Source: UM-FILTER-38-24 sp041663205 | GTDB taxonomy: Bacteria > Patescibacteriota > Gracilibacteria > UBA1369 > LOWO2-01-FULL-3 | Direction of reading: 5' to 3' | Assembly: GCA_041663205.1 (NCBI GenBank) | Contig: JBAZQZ010000001.1 | Location: 62,001 to 126,000 of the forward strand | Length of the DNA: 64,000 bases | Part shown: positions 34,423 through 43,641 of the stretch, in pieces | How positions within the stretch are numbered: position 1 is the stretch's first letter | Layout of the letters: every line of letters starts with the position of its first letter | Notes under the pieces: model-generated | Seen by the model: the letters and a program-made list of their open reading frames with translations, nothing else | The model's database searches: none | Told to the model about the DNA's origin: nothing | Program-made: the position numbers and the translations under genes

Positions 34423-34550
34423 CCTTTGGAATTGATCTTAACTGTAAGACTTTTTCGGCCTCTCGATCTTCTTCTGTTTAGAACCGTCGAGCTTCTTTTT
34501 CTGAAGCCGTGAGTTTTTAGCCTGATTCTTTTCTTTAGTTTTCCGAGCAT
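34419..34550 (-). CDS. rpmH: 50S ribosomal protein L34
   Basis: A 43-residue, very basic protein. It shows the L34 core KTHGFRKRSS ... LNRRRSRGRKSLTV, with a divergent N-terminus (MLGKLKKRIRL). L34 is a late-assembling large-subunit protein. The TGA stop overlaps the rnpA start. A promoter is visible upstream. Neither dnaA nor DnaA boxes are adjacent, so the origin is not at this end of the operon. Confidence 0.93.
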   Translation of the reverse strand: MLGKLKKRIRLKTHGFRKRSSTVLNRRRSRGRKSLTVKINSKG

Positions 34551-34595
34551 GGTATTTAGTTATTTCTATAATGTATATTGATACTTTGCGTGGTG

Positions 34596-34625
34596 ATTTT
34601 ACAGAGTAAAGGTGGAGAAAGTCAA
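34596..34625 (-). promoter_or_regulatory. Predicted sigma70-type promoter of the rpmH operon
   Basis: On the minus strand, TTGACT (34625-34620), an 18-base spacer and TAAAAT (34601-34596). The leader of about 39 bases has no Shine-Dalgarno. In the same divergent spacer, TTGCAA with an 18-base gap to TATATT on the plus strand could serve the gene at 34752. Confidence 0.65.
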
Positions 34626-34751
34626 TCGGGAATTTTTTTGGAGGGAGGACTGTGGTTTTTTCGATATATTTTTTCTTGCAAAGAATGTGTTTACTAAAGT
34701 ATATTTGTGTAGTAGCATGCACTCTAATTTAAATTTTGATTTATAAGAATT

Positions 34752-36743
34752 ATGGAGATAAAAGCAGAATATGAGTTTTTGTTTTTCGGGAAGGATGATA
34801 ATAGTTTTCTTGAGAATTATTATTATGATCTTTTTCAGGATTTTGGGGATAAGAGCGGGCAAATTTTTATAAATTTGGAAATTCAAAATAATCCTGTTGA
34901 TGCCGAGGAAATAGGGCAAGTGCTTTTTGAGAGCATGCAGAAGGTGTTTTTTGAGGATGTCGGGAAAGATCCTTACGAGAGATTTGAGGCCGGGCTCAAG
35001 GCTGTAAATGGTGTTTTGAATGAGTTTAAAGCGCAAAAAGTTTCGGGGTATATCGGGAATTTGAATGTTGTTATTGCGGCGATTGTCGGAAATACTTTGT
35101 ATTTGACTCAATGCGGAGACAGCGAGGCTTATCTTATAAGGAAGAGGTTTATCAGTGTTGTGAGTGAGGGGCTTAGCGATGATGTTACGAACGGAGATGT
35201 TTTTGGGAATATTGCCAGTGGAAGTATAGAGGCGGGGGATACGGTTCTTTTTTCTTCAACAAGGCTTTTGCGTTATATAAGTAAGACGGATTTGGCTAAG
35301 GCTACGGGTGGAAGTGACATTATGAATTCTTTGAATGAGATCAAAGATACGATGTCTACCGAGATTTTGGGACGCGTCGGGCTTACCGGAATTTTGTTTT
35401 CAAAGGCCACGAAGGCTGAGGTGGAAGATGTTTTGGATGATGCGGAGTTTTCCGAGAAGGGCGTGCTTGAGTCTTCAAAAGGGCATACTTCCGCGCAAAA
35501 AGAGACTTTGACCGGAAGATTTTTGACTGCGATTAAGGGATATGGAGCAAAAGGAGGAAGCAGGCTTTCGGGTCCCGGGTTTTTTGAAAAAATTAAAGAT
35601 TCTTCTTCAGGGTTTGTTTCAGGGCTTTTTTCCAAAGGGTTTGGGAAAGATAAAATTTTGGCTCTTTTGGTGGTGCTTGTTATTGTGCTTGGCGCAGGAA
35701 TTTGGGTTTATGGAGTCAATAGTGCGCAGAGGGAACAGCTTGTACAGCTTGATGGTGTTTTGACAGGGGTTCAGTCTAAGTTGACGGAAGCTGAGACGAA
35801 GGGGTCTTATGATAAGGCGGCGGCCAAAGAGGTCTTGGATAAGGCGTATGTTGATGCCATGAGTGTGCTTAATTCCGGATATTATAGAGATAAAGCAAAG
35901 TTGTTTTTGGTCCAAATAGATGAAACCAGAGATAAACTTGATAGTGTTCAAAGGGTTGAAAGTCCGAAAGTTGTGGCTGATCTTACGAAAAAAAGGAGCG
36001 ACGTGAATGCGCTTGGGTTTGCCGAGGTGAAGGGCAGGATTTTTGTTTATGAGTATAATGCGCTTTATGAGCTTGTTCTTGATCAGATTCAGGATCCTTT
36101 GACTATTGATAAAACCGAGACTGTGATTGCGGCGACCGGATTCTCCGATAAAAATTCTGTCGTTTTTTTGACGAAAAATGGCAAGATGATTGAGTATAGC
36201 AACGGAACGATGAACTATTTGGATACGGCAGATACTACATTTCACAAGGGAAGCTATGTCGTTGATTGGGGAAATAAAGTCTATTTGCTTGATCCTGAGA
36301 GCAGTCAGGTTTGGAAATATGCATATAAAACCACTACCGGTGGTTTCGGGAATGCGGAGCAATATTTCGTAAAGGAAAAGGTTGATTTGGCCGGAGCGAA
36401 GAGCTTTGCGATTGATTCAAACCTTTATGTTTTGATGAATAACGGAGATATAAATAAGTATTATGGTGGCAGTAAAGTTGATTTTTTCATAAATAATCCT
36501 CCGTTTAATTCACTTGAAGATCCTTCAATCATTTATACGAGTGATAAGCTTGATTATGTGTTTGTTGTTGATTCTCAGGGCAGAATTTTGCTTTATCAGA
36601 AGGATACGAAGACCGGAAATCTTGTTTACAGCACTCAATATTTGCTTCCAAATGTCGGGGAAATACGCGATATAAGTGTTGATCCGGATTCAAAGAAAAT
36701 CTTGGTGCTGACGAAGGATAAGATTTATGAATTGAATTACTAA
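34752..36743 (+). CDS. PP2C-like domain, membrane helix and C-terminal propeller-like domain
   Basis: A 663-residue protein in three parts. The N-terminal ~220 residues resemble a PP2C phosphatase fold: VVIAAIVGNTLYLTQCGDSEAYLIR matches the PP2C strand pair with GDSxAYLIR, but the N-terminal DGxGG metal motif is missing, so it may be a catalytically degenerate sensor. One membrane helix lies at about 302-322 (LALLVVLVIVLGAGIWVYG). The extracytoplasmic part has a helical segment (about 330-410) and repeated beta strands (about 410-663) such as GRIFVYEYNALYELV and SFAIDSNLYVLMNNGDI, likely a beta-propeller. It is divergent from rpmH and overlaps ackA by four bases at the 3' end. Confidence 0.8.
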   Translation: MEIKAEYEFLFFGKDDNSFLENYYYDLFQDFGDKSGQIFINLEIQNNPVDAEEIGQVLFESMQKVFFEDVGKDPYERFEAGLKAVNGVLNEFKAQKVSGYIGNLNVVIAAIVGNTLYLTQCGDSEAYLIRKRFISVVSEGLSDDVTNGDVFGNIASGSIEAGDTVLFSSTRLLRYISKTDLAKATGGSDIMNSLNEIKDTMSTEILGRVGLTGILFSKATKAEVEDVLDDAEFSEKGVLESSKGHTSAQKETLTGRFLTAIKGYGAKGGSRLSGPGFFEKIKDSSSGFVSGLFSKGFGKDKILALLVVLVIVLGAGIWVYGVNSAQREQLVQLDGVLTGVQSKLTEAETKGSYDKAAAKEVLDKAYVDAMSVLNSGYYRDKAKLFLVQIDETRDKLDSVQRVESPKVVADLTKKRSDVNALGFAEVKGRIFVYEYNALYELVLDQIQDPLTIDKTETVIAATGFSDKNSVVFLTKNGKMIEYSNGTMNYLDTADTTFHKGSYVVDWGNKVYLLDPESSQVWKYAYKTTTGGFGNAEQYFVKEKVDLAGAKSFAIDSNLYVLMNNGDINKYYGGSKVDFFINNPPFNSLEDPSIIYTSDKLDYVFVVDSQGRILLYQKDTKTGNLVYSTQYLLPNVGEIRDISVDPDSKKILVLTKDKIYELNY

Positions 36744-37852
36744 TTAGAGATTTCTTTTGCAATCTGTAATTCTTCGTCAGTTTTTATTACGAGGACTTTT
36801 ATTTTGCTTATTCTTGAGGAGATTATTTCTTTGGATAGTCGATTTGCTTTTTTGTCGAGAGAGATGCCAAAGTGTGATAGATAATTTATGGTTTTTTCTC
36901 TTACGTAGTGTGCGTTTTCGCCTATTCCTCCTGTGAAAATTATCGCATCCATCCCTTGTATAGGTGCGGACATTTCCGCGATGTGTTTTGCGAGACGATA
37001 TGAAAATATTTCGATTGCGAAAATGGCTTTTTTGTCTTTCTTGAGGGATTTTTTATATATTTCTCGCATGTCCCAACTTATTTCGGAAATGGCTTTCAAT
37101 CCCGAGTCTTTCAGATAGATTTCTTCAATTTTTTCGAGCGGAAGTTTTAGATTTTTTGAAAGATAAAATGTGATTGCCGGATCGATTGAGCCGCAGCGGG
37201 TACCCATAATCATGCCTTCGAGAGGCGTAAATCCCATTGTTGTGTCCATTGCTTTTCCCCCTATTGATGCGGTGATTGAAACCCCGTTTCCGAGGTGGCA
37301 TGAGATTATTTTTGCTTTTTTATTCTTCAGAATTTGCATGGCTTTTTCCGTGACGAATTTGTGACTGGTGCCCTGAAAACCATATTTTCTTATTTTGTGT
37401 TTTTTCGATAAGTTGCGAGGGATGGCGTATGCGTAAGCTTTTTCGGGGATTGTTGAGTAGAAGCTTGTATCGAAAATCGCATAATGTTTCGCGTGCGGTA
37501 AATATTTTTTGCATGCCAAGATCGCTTCTAAATTTATTGGATTATGCAATGGGGCCAGAGGGGATAATTTTTTTATTTCTTCGATCAGTTTTTTGTTGAT
37601 TTCGGTTGGTTTCGAATATTTTTCTCCGCCGTGCACAACTCTGTGTCCTACGCCATTTATCTCCTGCAATGAGGATATTTTTTTTGAACTCAGGATTTCT
37701 TTTACGGCTAATTTAAGCGCTGAATCTATTGTTGGCGTTTTTGATTTTTCGCTGACCTCTATTAAATTTTTTGTCAAAACTGTGAAATTTTTTCCGTCAA
37801 AAAGTTTGTATTTCAGTGAAGATGATCCCGCATTAATTACAAGGATTTTCAT
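36740..37852 (-). CDS. ackA: Acetate kinase
   Basis: Transfers phosphate between acetyl phosphate and ADP, yielding ATP and acetate in fermentation. The 370-residue ASKHA-fold enzyme shows the phosphate-binding NAGSSSLKYKLF, GHRVVHGGEKY, IFDTSFYSTIP, the adenosine-site GTSHKFV, CHLGNGVS and FTGGIGENAHYVRE. It is somewhat shorter than the ~400-residue norm but contains all motifs. No phosphotransacetylase is in this window. The start overlaps the stop of the EF-Tu-domain-2-like gene (ATGA), so both are co-translated. Confidence 0.95.
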   Translation of the reverse strand: MKILVINAGSSSLKYKLFDGKNFTVLTKNLIEVSEKSKTPTIDSALKLAVKEILSSKKISSLQEINGVGHRVVHGGEKYSKPTEINKKLIEEIKKLSPLAPLHNPINLEAILACKKYLPHAKHYAIFDTSFYSTIPEKAYAYAIPRNLSKKHKIRKYGFQGTSHKFVTEKAMQILKNKKAKIISCHLGNGVSITASIGGKAMDTTMGFTPLEGMIMGTRCGSIDPAITFYLSKNLKLPLEKIEEIYLKDSGLKAISEISWDMREIYKKSLKKDKKAIFAIEIFSYRLAKHIAEMSAPIQGMDAIIFTGGIGENAHYVREKTINYLSHFGISLDKKANRLSKEIISSRISKIKVLVIKTDEELQIAKEISN

Positions 37853-38379
37853 AATTCTTTGTAAACATTTGTGCCGACTTTTGGGGCTGTGAGTACTTTT
37901 ACTCCGATATCGCTTCCGGATTTTGCTATCGATACGTCTTTTCTGTCGATTTGAATCGAGTCTATTATTTGTTCGAAAAGTCCTCCTTCTTTTTCGAAAA
38001 TAAGTGAATCATCTCTGTGAATCGGGCTTAAAACCTTGATAATCGCCACGTTGATTTTGTCGAAGTATCCTTCGCATATTCCGCATATTTTCATTTCTCT
38101 GAAATTTGAAGAAGATTTTTTAATTGGTTTTTCTTCAAGGTCTTCGAAGAGTTGTTCTGAGGGGAGCGGTTCTCTTTCGTAAATTTCCGGGGTTAAGTCT
38201 TGTTCAACGAAGGACGGAGAATTGTAATTTGTTTCCACCGGTCTCAGTATTTTACTTCGGCGCGTAGCGGTTTTTCGTGTTCTTTTTGGGCGTGATGAAG
38301 TTGGTTTTTTCCTGCCTTTTGCGGCCAAGCTTCGTTTCCTTTGGAATGCCGGAATATTGTAAACGTTTAATTCGTCCAT
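37849..38379 (-). CDS. EF-Tu domain 2-like beta-barrel protein with basic N-terminal extension
   Basis: The C-terminal ~85 residues match the small 'translation elongation factor-like' proteins with the second beta-barrel of EF-Tu: CEGYFDKINVAIIKVLSP, FEQIIDSIQIDRKDVSIAKSG, DIGVKVLTAPKVGTNVYKEL. The N-terminal ~90 residues are disordered and rich in Lys/Arg (RKRSLAAKGRKKPTSSRPKR), possibly RNA binding. There is no GTPase domain. Stand-alone proteins of this type occur beside U32 peptidases elsewhere, but here the partner is ackA. Role unknown. Confidence 0.8.
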   Translation of the reverse strand: MDELNVYNIPAFQRKRSLAAKGRKKPTSSRPKRTRKTATRRSKILRPVETNYNSPSFVEQDLTPEIYEREPLPSEQLFEDLEEKPIKKSSSNFREMKICGICEGYFDKINVAIIKVLSPIHRDDSLIFEKEGGLFEQIIDSIQIDRKDVSIAKSGSDIGVKVLTAPKVGTNVYKEL

Positions 38380-38416
38380 AGGGTTGAGGTAATTTCGTAT
38401 TTCATTATAACAGAAA

Positions 38417-39118
38417 TCATATTTTAAAGAAATTTTTTATTTCCTGTTTTGCGAGTATTTTTCCGATCTTGAAATACGAAATCGGTTTGGTGATAAGTTT
38501 TATTTTTTTGTCGGAGAATGAAGATTTTTTTATAGTTTCAATTATTTTATTTGTGGTTTTTTGGCTTTTTATCAATGTGTAAGAGATGTCCAGATTTTTC
38601 AAATCATGACAATCCGCTGTTGCAATTGTTGGTAATTCTTTTTGTTTCGCGATGGAGATTGCTTCTTTGTTGTAGTTTTTTGTCGAGGTGTAACAGAAGC
38701 AATATTCAATCGCATCAAACAGTTTTATGTTTTCTGTAAGCTCTTTTTTGAGCGTTGTTTTTCCCGGAAAAAACGGATGAGGAGCTGTTATCAAACAATT
38801 TTTGTGTGATGTTTTGTATTTTTTTAAGGCTTCAAATGTTTTTATTTTTTCAATTTTTTTGTCGATATTTATTCCAAGAATGTGTTTTTTATTTATTTCA
38901 AATTCTATTCCCGGGATTAATAAAATCCCTTTTTTTTGCGCGTATTTCTTTAGCTCTTTGTTGAAAATAACTTTTCTGTGAGAGGTGATTGAGAGCACGT
39001 TGTAGCCAAGAAATGAGGCCTTATCTATCAGTTCTTTTGGGGTGTAGGAAATGTGGTCCACCATATCTCCTTTTGCGTGTGCATGAAATTGACATTTAAG
39101 AAAATCTTTATTTCTCAT
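38417..39118 (-). CDS. PHP-domain metal-dependent phosphoesterase-like protein
   Basis: A 233-residue PHP-fold protein. Metal-binding motifs are visible in order: FHAHAKGDMVDH (HxH), SITSHRKVIF, the IPGIEFEI strand, TAPHPFFPG and ATADCHDLKN. Spacing follows the short stand-alone PHP proteins (PHP_C-containing, YciV-like group), whose substrates include nucleotides and small phosphate esters. Which one applies here is unknown. The start overlaps the stop of the zinc-ribbon gene by four bases (ATGA), which is in turn coupled to gltX. Confidence 0.87.
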   Translation of the reverse strand: MRNKDFLKCQFHAHAKGDMVDHISYTPKELIDKASFLGYNVLSITSHRKVIFNKELKKYAQKKGILLIPGIEFEINKKHILGINIDKKIEKIKTFEALKKYKTSHKNCLITAPHPFFPGKTTLKKELTENIKLFDAIEYCFCYTSTKNYNKEAISIAKQKELPTIATADCHDLKNLDISYTLIKSQKTTNKIIETIKKSSFSDKKIKLITKPISYFKIGKILAKQEIKNFFKI

Positions 39119-39426
39119 TTAGAAAAGATTTTTTTGAAATTTCCGTCGAAGCTTTGCAGAAAGTTTTTCATGTCCAAGACATCGTTTTTGGATATTTTTT
39201 CTATCTTTGAATGTTGTCTTTGTCCGTCGACCGGGGTGGGTTTATTTATCATCACTGTTACTAAAGAAGTTGAGTGGCATTTCTCGCAATGCATTTCGAA
39301 GAGTCCTTCTTTTTGTGTTGTTGCGATAACGTTTATTTTTTCTTCCGTATATTTTGATTTACACCCCAAACATTCACATGTTTGCATGAGTTGTGTAATT
39401 GTTGATTCTATTTCGTGTATATTCAT
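39115..39426 (-). CDS. Hypothetical zinc-ribbon protein, 103 aa
   Basis: A small protein with one zinc-ribbon: CECLGCKSKY (Cys pair) and, 25 residues on, MHCEKCHSTSL (second Cys pair), separated by predicted beta strands. The C-terminal half is charged and helical (SKNDVLDMKNFLQSFDGNF). Such proteins usually bind nucleic acid or protein partners. It overlaps gltX and the PHP gene by four bases each, so the three genes form one tight translational unit. Function is not known. Confidence 0.72.
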   Translation of the reverse strand: MNIHEIESTITQLMQTCECLGCKSKYTEEKINVIATTQKEGLFEMHCEKCHSTSLVTVMINKPTPVDGQRQHSKIEKISKNDVLDMKNFLQSFDGNFKKIFSK

Positions 39427-41000
39427 AGGTTTTTTAATGCTTTTTCTATTCTTGTGAGCGATTCTTTTTTGCCCAGGGTATGCGCTATTTCGAATACTCC
39501 CGGCGAAAATTCGAGTCCGCTTAATGCGGCGCGTAAGGGCCAGAAAACTTGTCCGTTTTTGCAGGAGAATTTCTCAACTATTTTTGTAAGAACATTTTTT
39601 ATTTCGGAAACTTTCCAGTCATCCAGTTTCTCGAGATCTTGCTGTGCGTTTTCAAGCGATTTCTTTGCCCAAGAAAAGTCTACTCCCATTTTTTCGTTCG
39701 TCAATAATTCCTTGGGATAGTTTGGTAGCGTAAAATAAAAATCTATTTGTGATGAAATTTCTTTCGGGTCGCGCAGAATTTTTTCTTCGACGGTTACGAG
39801 CATTTTTAAAATATTTTTGTCTGACAAATATTTTTTGTCTAAATGTTTTTCGCAGATTTCAAGCAGGTATTTCCCTTTTTCTTCTTTGAATTTTTCTTCT
39901 TTGTCTTCCGATGTGAATAGAAATTTTGGCTGGTCTTTGCGGGATAAATCGATTTCAACTTTTGCGTCTATTTTTTTTGCCAGGGCGAAAATCTTTTTGT
40001 TAAAAATTTCTTTTTGCCATTTCCAATTGAACCAATCCAATTTTTCTATATTGAAAATTGCGCCCGCTTTGTGGACGTGTTCGATTGAAAAAACTTTTTC
40101 GAGTTCTTCCAATGTGAAAATTTCTTTTTCTTCTCCGCTTCCCGGATTCCATCCTAAAAATGCGGCGAAGTTTATTATCGCTTCTTTTAAATATCCTTTT
40201 TCAATGTAACTTTCCACGGAAACGTCGCCTTGCCGTTTTGAAAGTTTGCTTTTGTCCTCGTTTAATAAAAGAGGTACGTGTGCAAACTCCGGGTGTTCCC
40301 ATCCGAATGCGTTGTAGAGGGCTATGTGTTTTGGTGTGGAGGGAAGCCATTCTTCGCCTCTTATCACATGTGAGATTTTCATTAAGTGGTCGTCTACCAC
40401 GTTTGCTAGGTGGTATGTCGGGAATCCGTCTGATTTTATCAGGACTTGGTCATCGATTGTTTTCCCGTCAAATTGCACATTTCCGCGGACGAGATCTTTG
40501 AATTTTATCAGTTCGTAAGGCATTTTTTGTCTTACTACAAAGGGAATTTTTGCTTTCAGTTTTTCTTCTATTTCAGATTTTGGAAGTTTGGCGCATGTTC
40601 TGTCGTACATGGGGGGAAGCTTGGCGTTCTCTTGAGCTGAGCGCATTTCTTCAAGATGTTCTTTTGTGCAGAAACATCTGTATGCGTGTCCTTTTTCGAT
40701 AAGTTCGTCGGCATGTTTTGTGTAAAGTTCGGTTCGTTTTGATTGAGTGTAAGGGCCGAATTTTCCCTTTTCAGAGCCGTCGAGCAGTGGTCCTTCATCG
40801 TATTCAATGCCGATCCATGAAAGTGTTTTTATCAAATTTTCGACTGCTCCTTCGACGAATCTTTCCTGGTCAGTGTCTTCGATTCTCAGTAAAAAATTGC
40901 CTTTGTTTTTACGCGCGAACAAGTAGCAGTATAGCGCTGTGCGAAGGCCTCCAATGTGCAAATATCCTGTCGGTGACGGTGCGAAACGTGTGCGGACCAT
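39423..41000 (-). CDS. gltX: Glutamyl-tRNA synthetase
   Basis: Charges tRNA-Glu (one copy, anticodon UUC, is at 30990-31064) and, if it is non-discriminating, also tRNA-Gln. The 525-residue class I synthetase has the HIGH motif as SPTGYLHIGGLRTAL (about 9-23), FLLRIEDTDQERF, the stem-contact region and the KMSKS-type loop as DKSKLSKRQGD (about 245), then a helical anticodon-binding domain to the C-terminus. It is slightly longer than average because of charged insertions in the C-terminal part. It heads a unit with a zinc-ribbon and a PHP protein and is divergent from ftsK. Confidence 0.95.
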   Translation of the reverse strand: MVRTRFAPSPTGYLHIGGLRTALYCYLFARKNKGNFLLRIEDTDQERFVEGAVENLIKTLSWIGIEYDEGPLLDGSEKGKFGPYTQSKRTELYTKHADELIEKGHAYRCFCTKEHLEEMRSAQENAKLPPMYDRTCAKLPKSEIEEKLKAKIPFVVRQKMPYELIKFKDLVRGNVQFDGKTIDDQVLIKSDGFPTYHLANVVDDHLMKISHVIRGEEWLPSTPKHIALYNAFGWEHPEFAHVPLLLNEDKSKLSKRQGDVSVESYIEKGYLKEAIINFAAFLGWNPGSGEEKEIFTLEELEKVFSIEHVHKAGAIFNIEKLDWFNWKWQKEIFNKKIFALAKKIDAKVEIDLSRKDQPKFLFTSEDKEEKFKEEKGKYLLEICEKHLDKKYLSDKNILKMLVTVEEKILRDPKEISSQIDFYFTLPNYPKELLTNEKMGVDFSWAKKSLENAQQDLEKLDDWKVSEIKNVLTKIVEKFSCKNGQVFWPLRAALSGLEFSPGVFEIAHTLGKKESLTRIEKALKNL

Positions 41001-41091
41001 ATTTATTTGTTGTGATTTTTTTGAATTCGGTGGGGATTATACATGGTTTTTTCTCTGGAAAAAAGGGGCTATGTGCTGTAAAATAGCTTAC

Positions 41092-43314
41092 ATGGGAAGA
41101 CGAAGGCTCAGAAGGACGGTGCGAAGGAAACGTTCCACCGTAAATATAAAGGTTGATCCGGTCATTGCCAGAGAGATTTGGGCGACTGTTTTGTTGTCTA
41201 TAGGAGTTCTTACGATTTTGAGTATAAGGGGATCTTTTGGCCCTGTCGGCGATCTTTGGGTCGGTTTTTTGAGCCCGATTTTGGGGTGGGGGATTTATAT
41301 CATTCCGGTGCTTTTTATTCTTGTTTCGGCGATGATGTTTTTGTCGAAAAATATTGAATTCGGTGCTTCCAGAGTTTTTGGAATTATTTTGTTTATGGCT
41401 TTTGGCTTGAGTTTGATACATCTTTCGGTTCCGACGGAACATATTTATGATTATGCGGCGGTTGGGAGATACGGCGGATATGTCGGATTTGTGACGAACT
41501 TTTTGTTTTTACAGGTCTTGAATGTCGGAAGAATCGGGGCGACGATAATTTTTATTACCGGGTTTTTGGTCTCGCTGATGCTGGTTTTTGAGCTTTCTAT
41601 CATTGAGCTTGTGCGTTTTGCTATACCGCAAATAAAAATTGAAACTTCACGGGAACACGGGAGAATAAAGAAGCGTGGAATTTTTGAAGATGAGGATGAG
41701 TATGAAGAAGAAGATGTTTCCGAGCCGGAAATTTTCATACATAAATCGAAAATAAGTCCTCGTAAAGAGGAGGAAGAAGATGAAAAAACGGTTGAGGGAG
41801 TGGCGGATTTTGAGGGGCGGGACAGTGAGAAGAAGGACGATGAGGTTTCTATAAATCGCATGGATTCGACGGCGGCGGCGCTTGATAAAGCCGTAAAGGC
41901 GGAACATGAGGAAATCGAGTGGGAATTTCCTTCGCTTGATTTGCTTTTAAACGGGGACAGCACTGTTGTTGTTGATGAGAAATTTTTGAAAGAAAGTGCG
42001 GAAAAAATACGGAAGAAACTTTTACAATTTGGTATTGAGGTTGCGATGCATGAGGTTAATGTGGGGCCGACCGTTATTCAGTATACGCTTAAGCCGAATG
42101 AGGCGGTGAAGCTTTCCAAAATCACTACTTTGAAAAACGATATAGCGCTTGCACTGGCGGCGGAAAAGGTGCGTATAGAGGCGCCGATTCCAGGAAAATC
42201 TTTGGTCGGAATCGAGGTCCCGAATTCTTACAGAGCGATTGTTTATCTTCGTGAAATTCTTGAAAGTCCGGAGTTTGCTGCCTCTTCTTCAAAACTTACG
42301 TTGCCTCTTGGGCGGGATGTTGCCGGAAAACCTATTGTTGCGAGTCTTGACGCGATGCCACATTTGCTTATCGCCGGAACCACCGGAAGCGGGAAATCTG
42401 TTTGTATGAACACGTTTTTGCTGTCTTTGCTTTATCAAAATTCTCCCGAGGATTTGAGGCTTATTATGATTGATCCGAAGAGGGTGGAGCTTTCTTCTTA
42501 TAATAATATTCCGCATTTGTTGACGCCGGTGATCCAGGATCCTGAAAAGGCTGCGATTTCTCTTCGTTGGATTGTTGGCGAGATGATGAGGAGATATCGG
42601 GAACTTTCGAGCAAAAGAGTTAGAAATATTACTGAATTCAATGAAGTTGACGGTGTCAGAAAAATGCCGAGAATTGTTGTTGTGGTGGATGAATTGGCGG
42701 ATTTGATGTTGGCGGCGGGGAAAGAGGTTGAGGCTTCGATTTGTCGTATTGCGCAGATGGCGAGAGCGGTTGGAATTCATTTGATTATCGCTACACAAAG
42801 CCCGAGGGTCGATGTTATTACCGGACTTATCAAGGCAAATATTCCGGCGAGAATCGCTTTCGCTGTTTCAAATTCCATTGATTCAAGAATTATTTTGGAT
42901 TGTATGGGCGCGGAGGATTTGGTCGGAAAAGGGGATATGCTTTATCTTCCTGTCGGACGAAATAAACCGCTTCGTGTACAGGGAATTTACGTTTCCACCG
43001 AGGAAATCGAGAGAGTGGCGAACAGGGTGAAACTTACTATTCCGCCCGAATATAATAATGAAATTACTTCAAATGAAACCTCAAAACAAAAAGTTTTGGG
43101 AGTGCCTGATTCCGATGCCGGAAGTTCTGACGATACTTTGTATGCGCAGGCTTATACTGTCGTAACGGAGACGAGAAAAGCTTCCGCTTCGTTGCTGCAA
43201 AGAAGGCTGAAAGTGGGATATGCAAGGGCGGCAAGGCTCATCGATTTGCTTGAGGAAAACGGGGTTGTCGGGCCTGCGGATGGTGCGAAACCAAGGAGGA
43301 TTTTGAGTGAGTGA
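41092..43314 (+). CDS. ftsK: DNA translocase FtsK/SpoIIIE
   Basis: A septum-anchored ATPase that pumps chromosomal DNA during division. The frame is open further 5', but translation most likely starts at the ATG at 41092 (MGRRRLRRTVRR) or at 41071, which has AAAAGGGG upstream. Four membrane helices (about residues 25-150) are followed by an acidic linker (200-290), the alpha and beta motor domains with Walker A LIAGTTGSGKSVCMN, Walker B IVVVVDELADLML, and a winged-helix gamma domain (about 680-740; QRRLKVGYARAARLIDLLEENG) that reads KOPS-like sites. Its promoter region overlaps the gltX start. Confidence 0.95.
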   Translation: MGRRRLRRTVRRKRSTVNIKVDPVIAREIWATVLLSIGVLTILSIRGSFGPVGDLWVGFLSPILGWGIYIIPVLFILVSAMMFLSKNIEFGASRVFGIILFMAFGLSLIHLSVPTEHIYDYAAVGRYGGYVGFVTNFLFLQVLNVGRIGATIIFITGFLVSLMLVFELSIIELVRFAIPQIKIETSREHGRIKKRGIFEDEDEYEEEDVSEPEIFIHKSKISPRKEEEEDEKTVEGVADFEGRDSEKKDDEVSINRMDSTAAALDKAVKAEHEEIEWEFPSLDLLLNGDSTVVVDEKFLKESAEKIRKKLLQFGIEVAMHEVNVGPTVIQYTLKPNEAVKLSKITTLKNDIALALAAEKVRIEAPIPGKSLVGIEVPNSYRAIVYLREILESPEFAASSSKLTLPLGRDVAGKPIVASLDAMPHLLIAGTTGSGKSVCMNTFLLSLLYQNSPEDLRLIMIDPKRVELSSYNNIPHLLTPVIQDPEKAAISLRWIVGEMMRRYRELSSKRVRNITEFNEVDGVRKMPRIVVVVDELADLMLAAGKEVEASICRIAQMARAVGIHLIIATQSPRVDVITGLIKANIPARIAFAVSNSIDSRIILDCMGAEDLVGKGDMLYLPVGRNKPLRVQGIYVSTEEIERVANRVKLTIPPEYNNEITSNETSKQKVLGVPDSDAGSSDDTLYAQAYTVVTETRKASASLLQRRLKVGYARAARLIDLLEENGVVGPADGAKPRRILSE

Positions 43315-43331
43315 CGGGTGTCCTGCCAGAT

Positions 43332-43625
43332 TTAGGCGAGGCCCATCAGGAGGAAAAATCCCATTGTTATTGTGAATGCGAATATTGTTGCGGCCATCAT
43401 CCCGTATACTATGATTCTTGGGTATGTGCCTTTTTGTGTTTTTTTCAGGCCGAGGAAAATTAAAATTACCATCAGCCACAGGCCTATTCCGATTCCGTAT
43501 TCTCCCAAGCATTTTGAAAGGAGCATCCAGATAATTGCTGTAAGGAATGCGCCAAAAAAGAGCATTGAGATTTTTGAAAGTAGACTTAAGGATTTGCTTT
43601 TATCTGTCGTAATGACGATTTTCAT
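43332..43625 (-). CDS. Small membrane protein, 97 aa
   Basis: Not recognised. Three predicted helices at about 15-35, 43-60 and 72-95 with short loops, the second followed by KKTQKGTYPR. The start lies 16 bases after purQ on the same strand, so it may be co-transcribed. It converges on ftsK with a 17-base gap. No motif allows a function to be named. Confidence 0.6.
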   Translation of the reverse strand: MKIVITTDKSKSLSLLSKISMLFFGAFLTAIIWMLLSKCLGEYGIGIGLWLMVILIFLGLKKTQKGTYPRIIVYGMMAATIFAFTITMGFFLLMGLA

Positions 43626-43641
43626 TTGGAATTCTGAGGGG

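Noticed and set aside
34551..34751. Replication origin near rpmH
   Set aside because: No dnaA, dnaN or DnaA boxes are seen; the spacer only holds divergent promoters.
40939..41091. Longer start of ftsK
   Set aside because: This part overlaps the gltX start on the other strand and its translation does not resemble an FtsK N-terminus; starts at 41092 or 41071 fit better.
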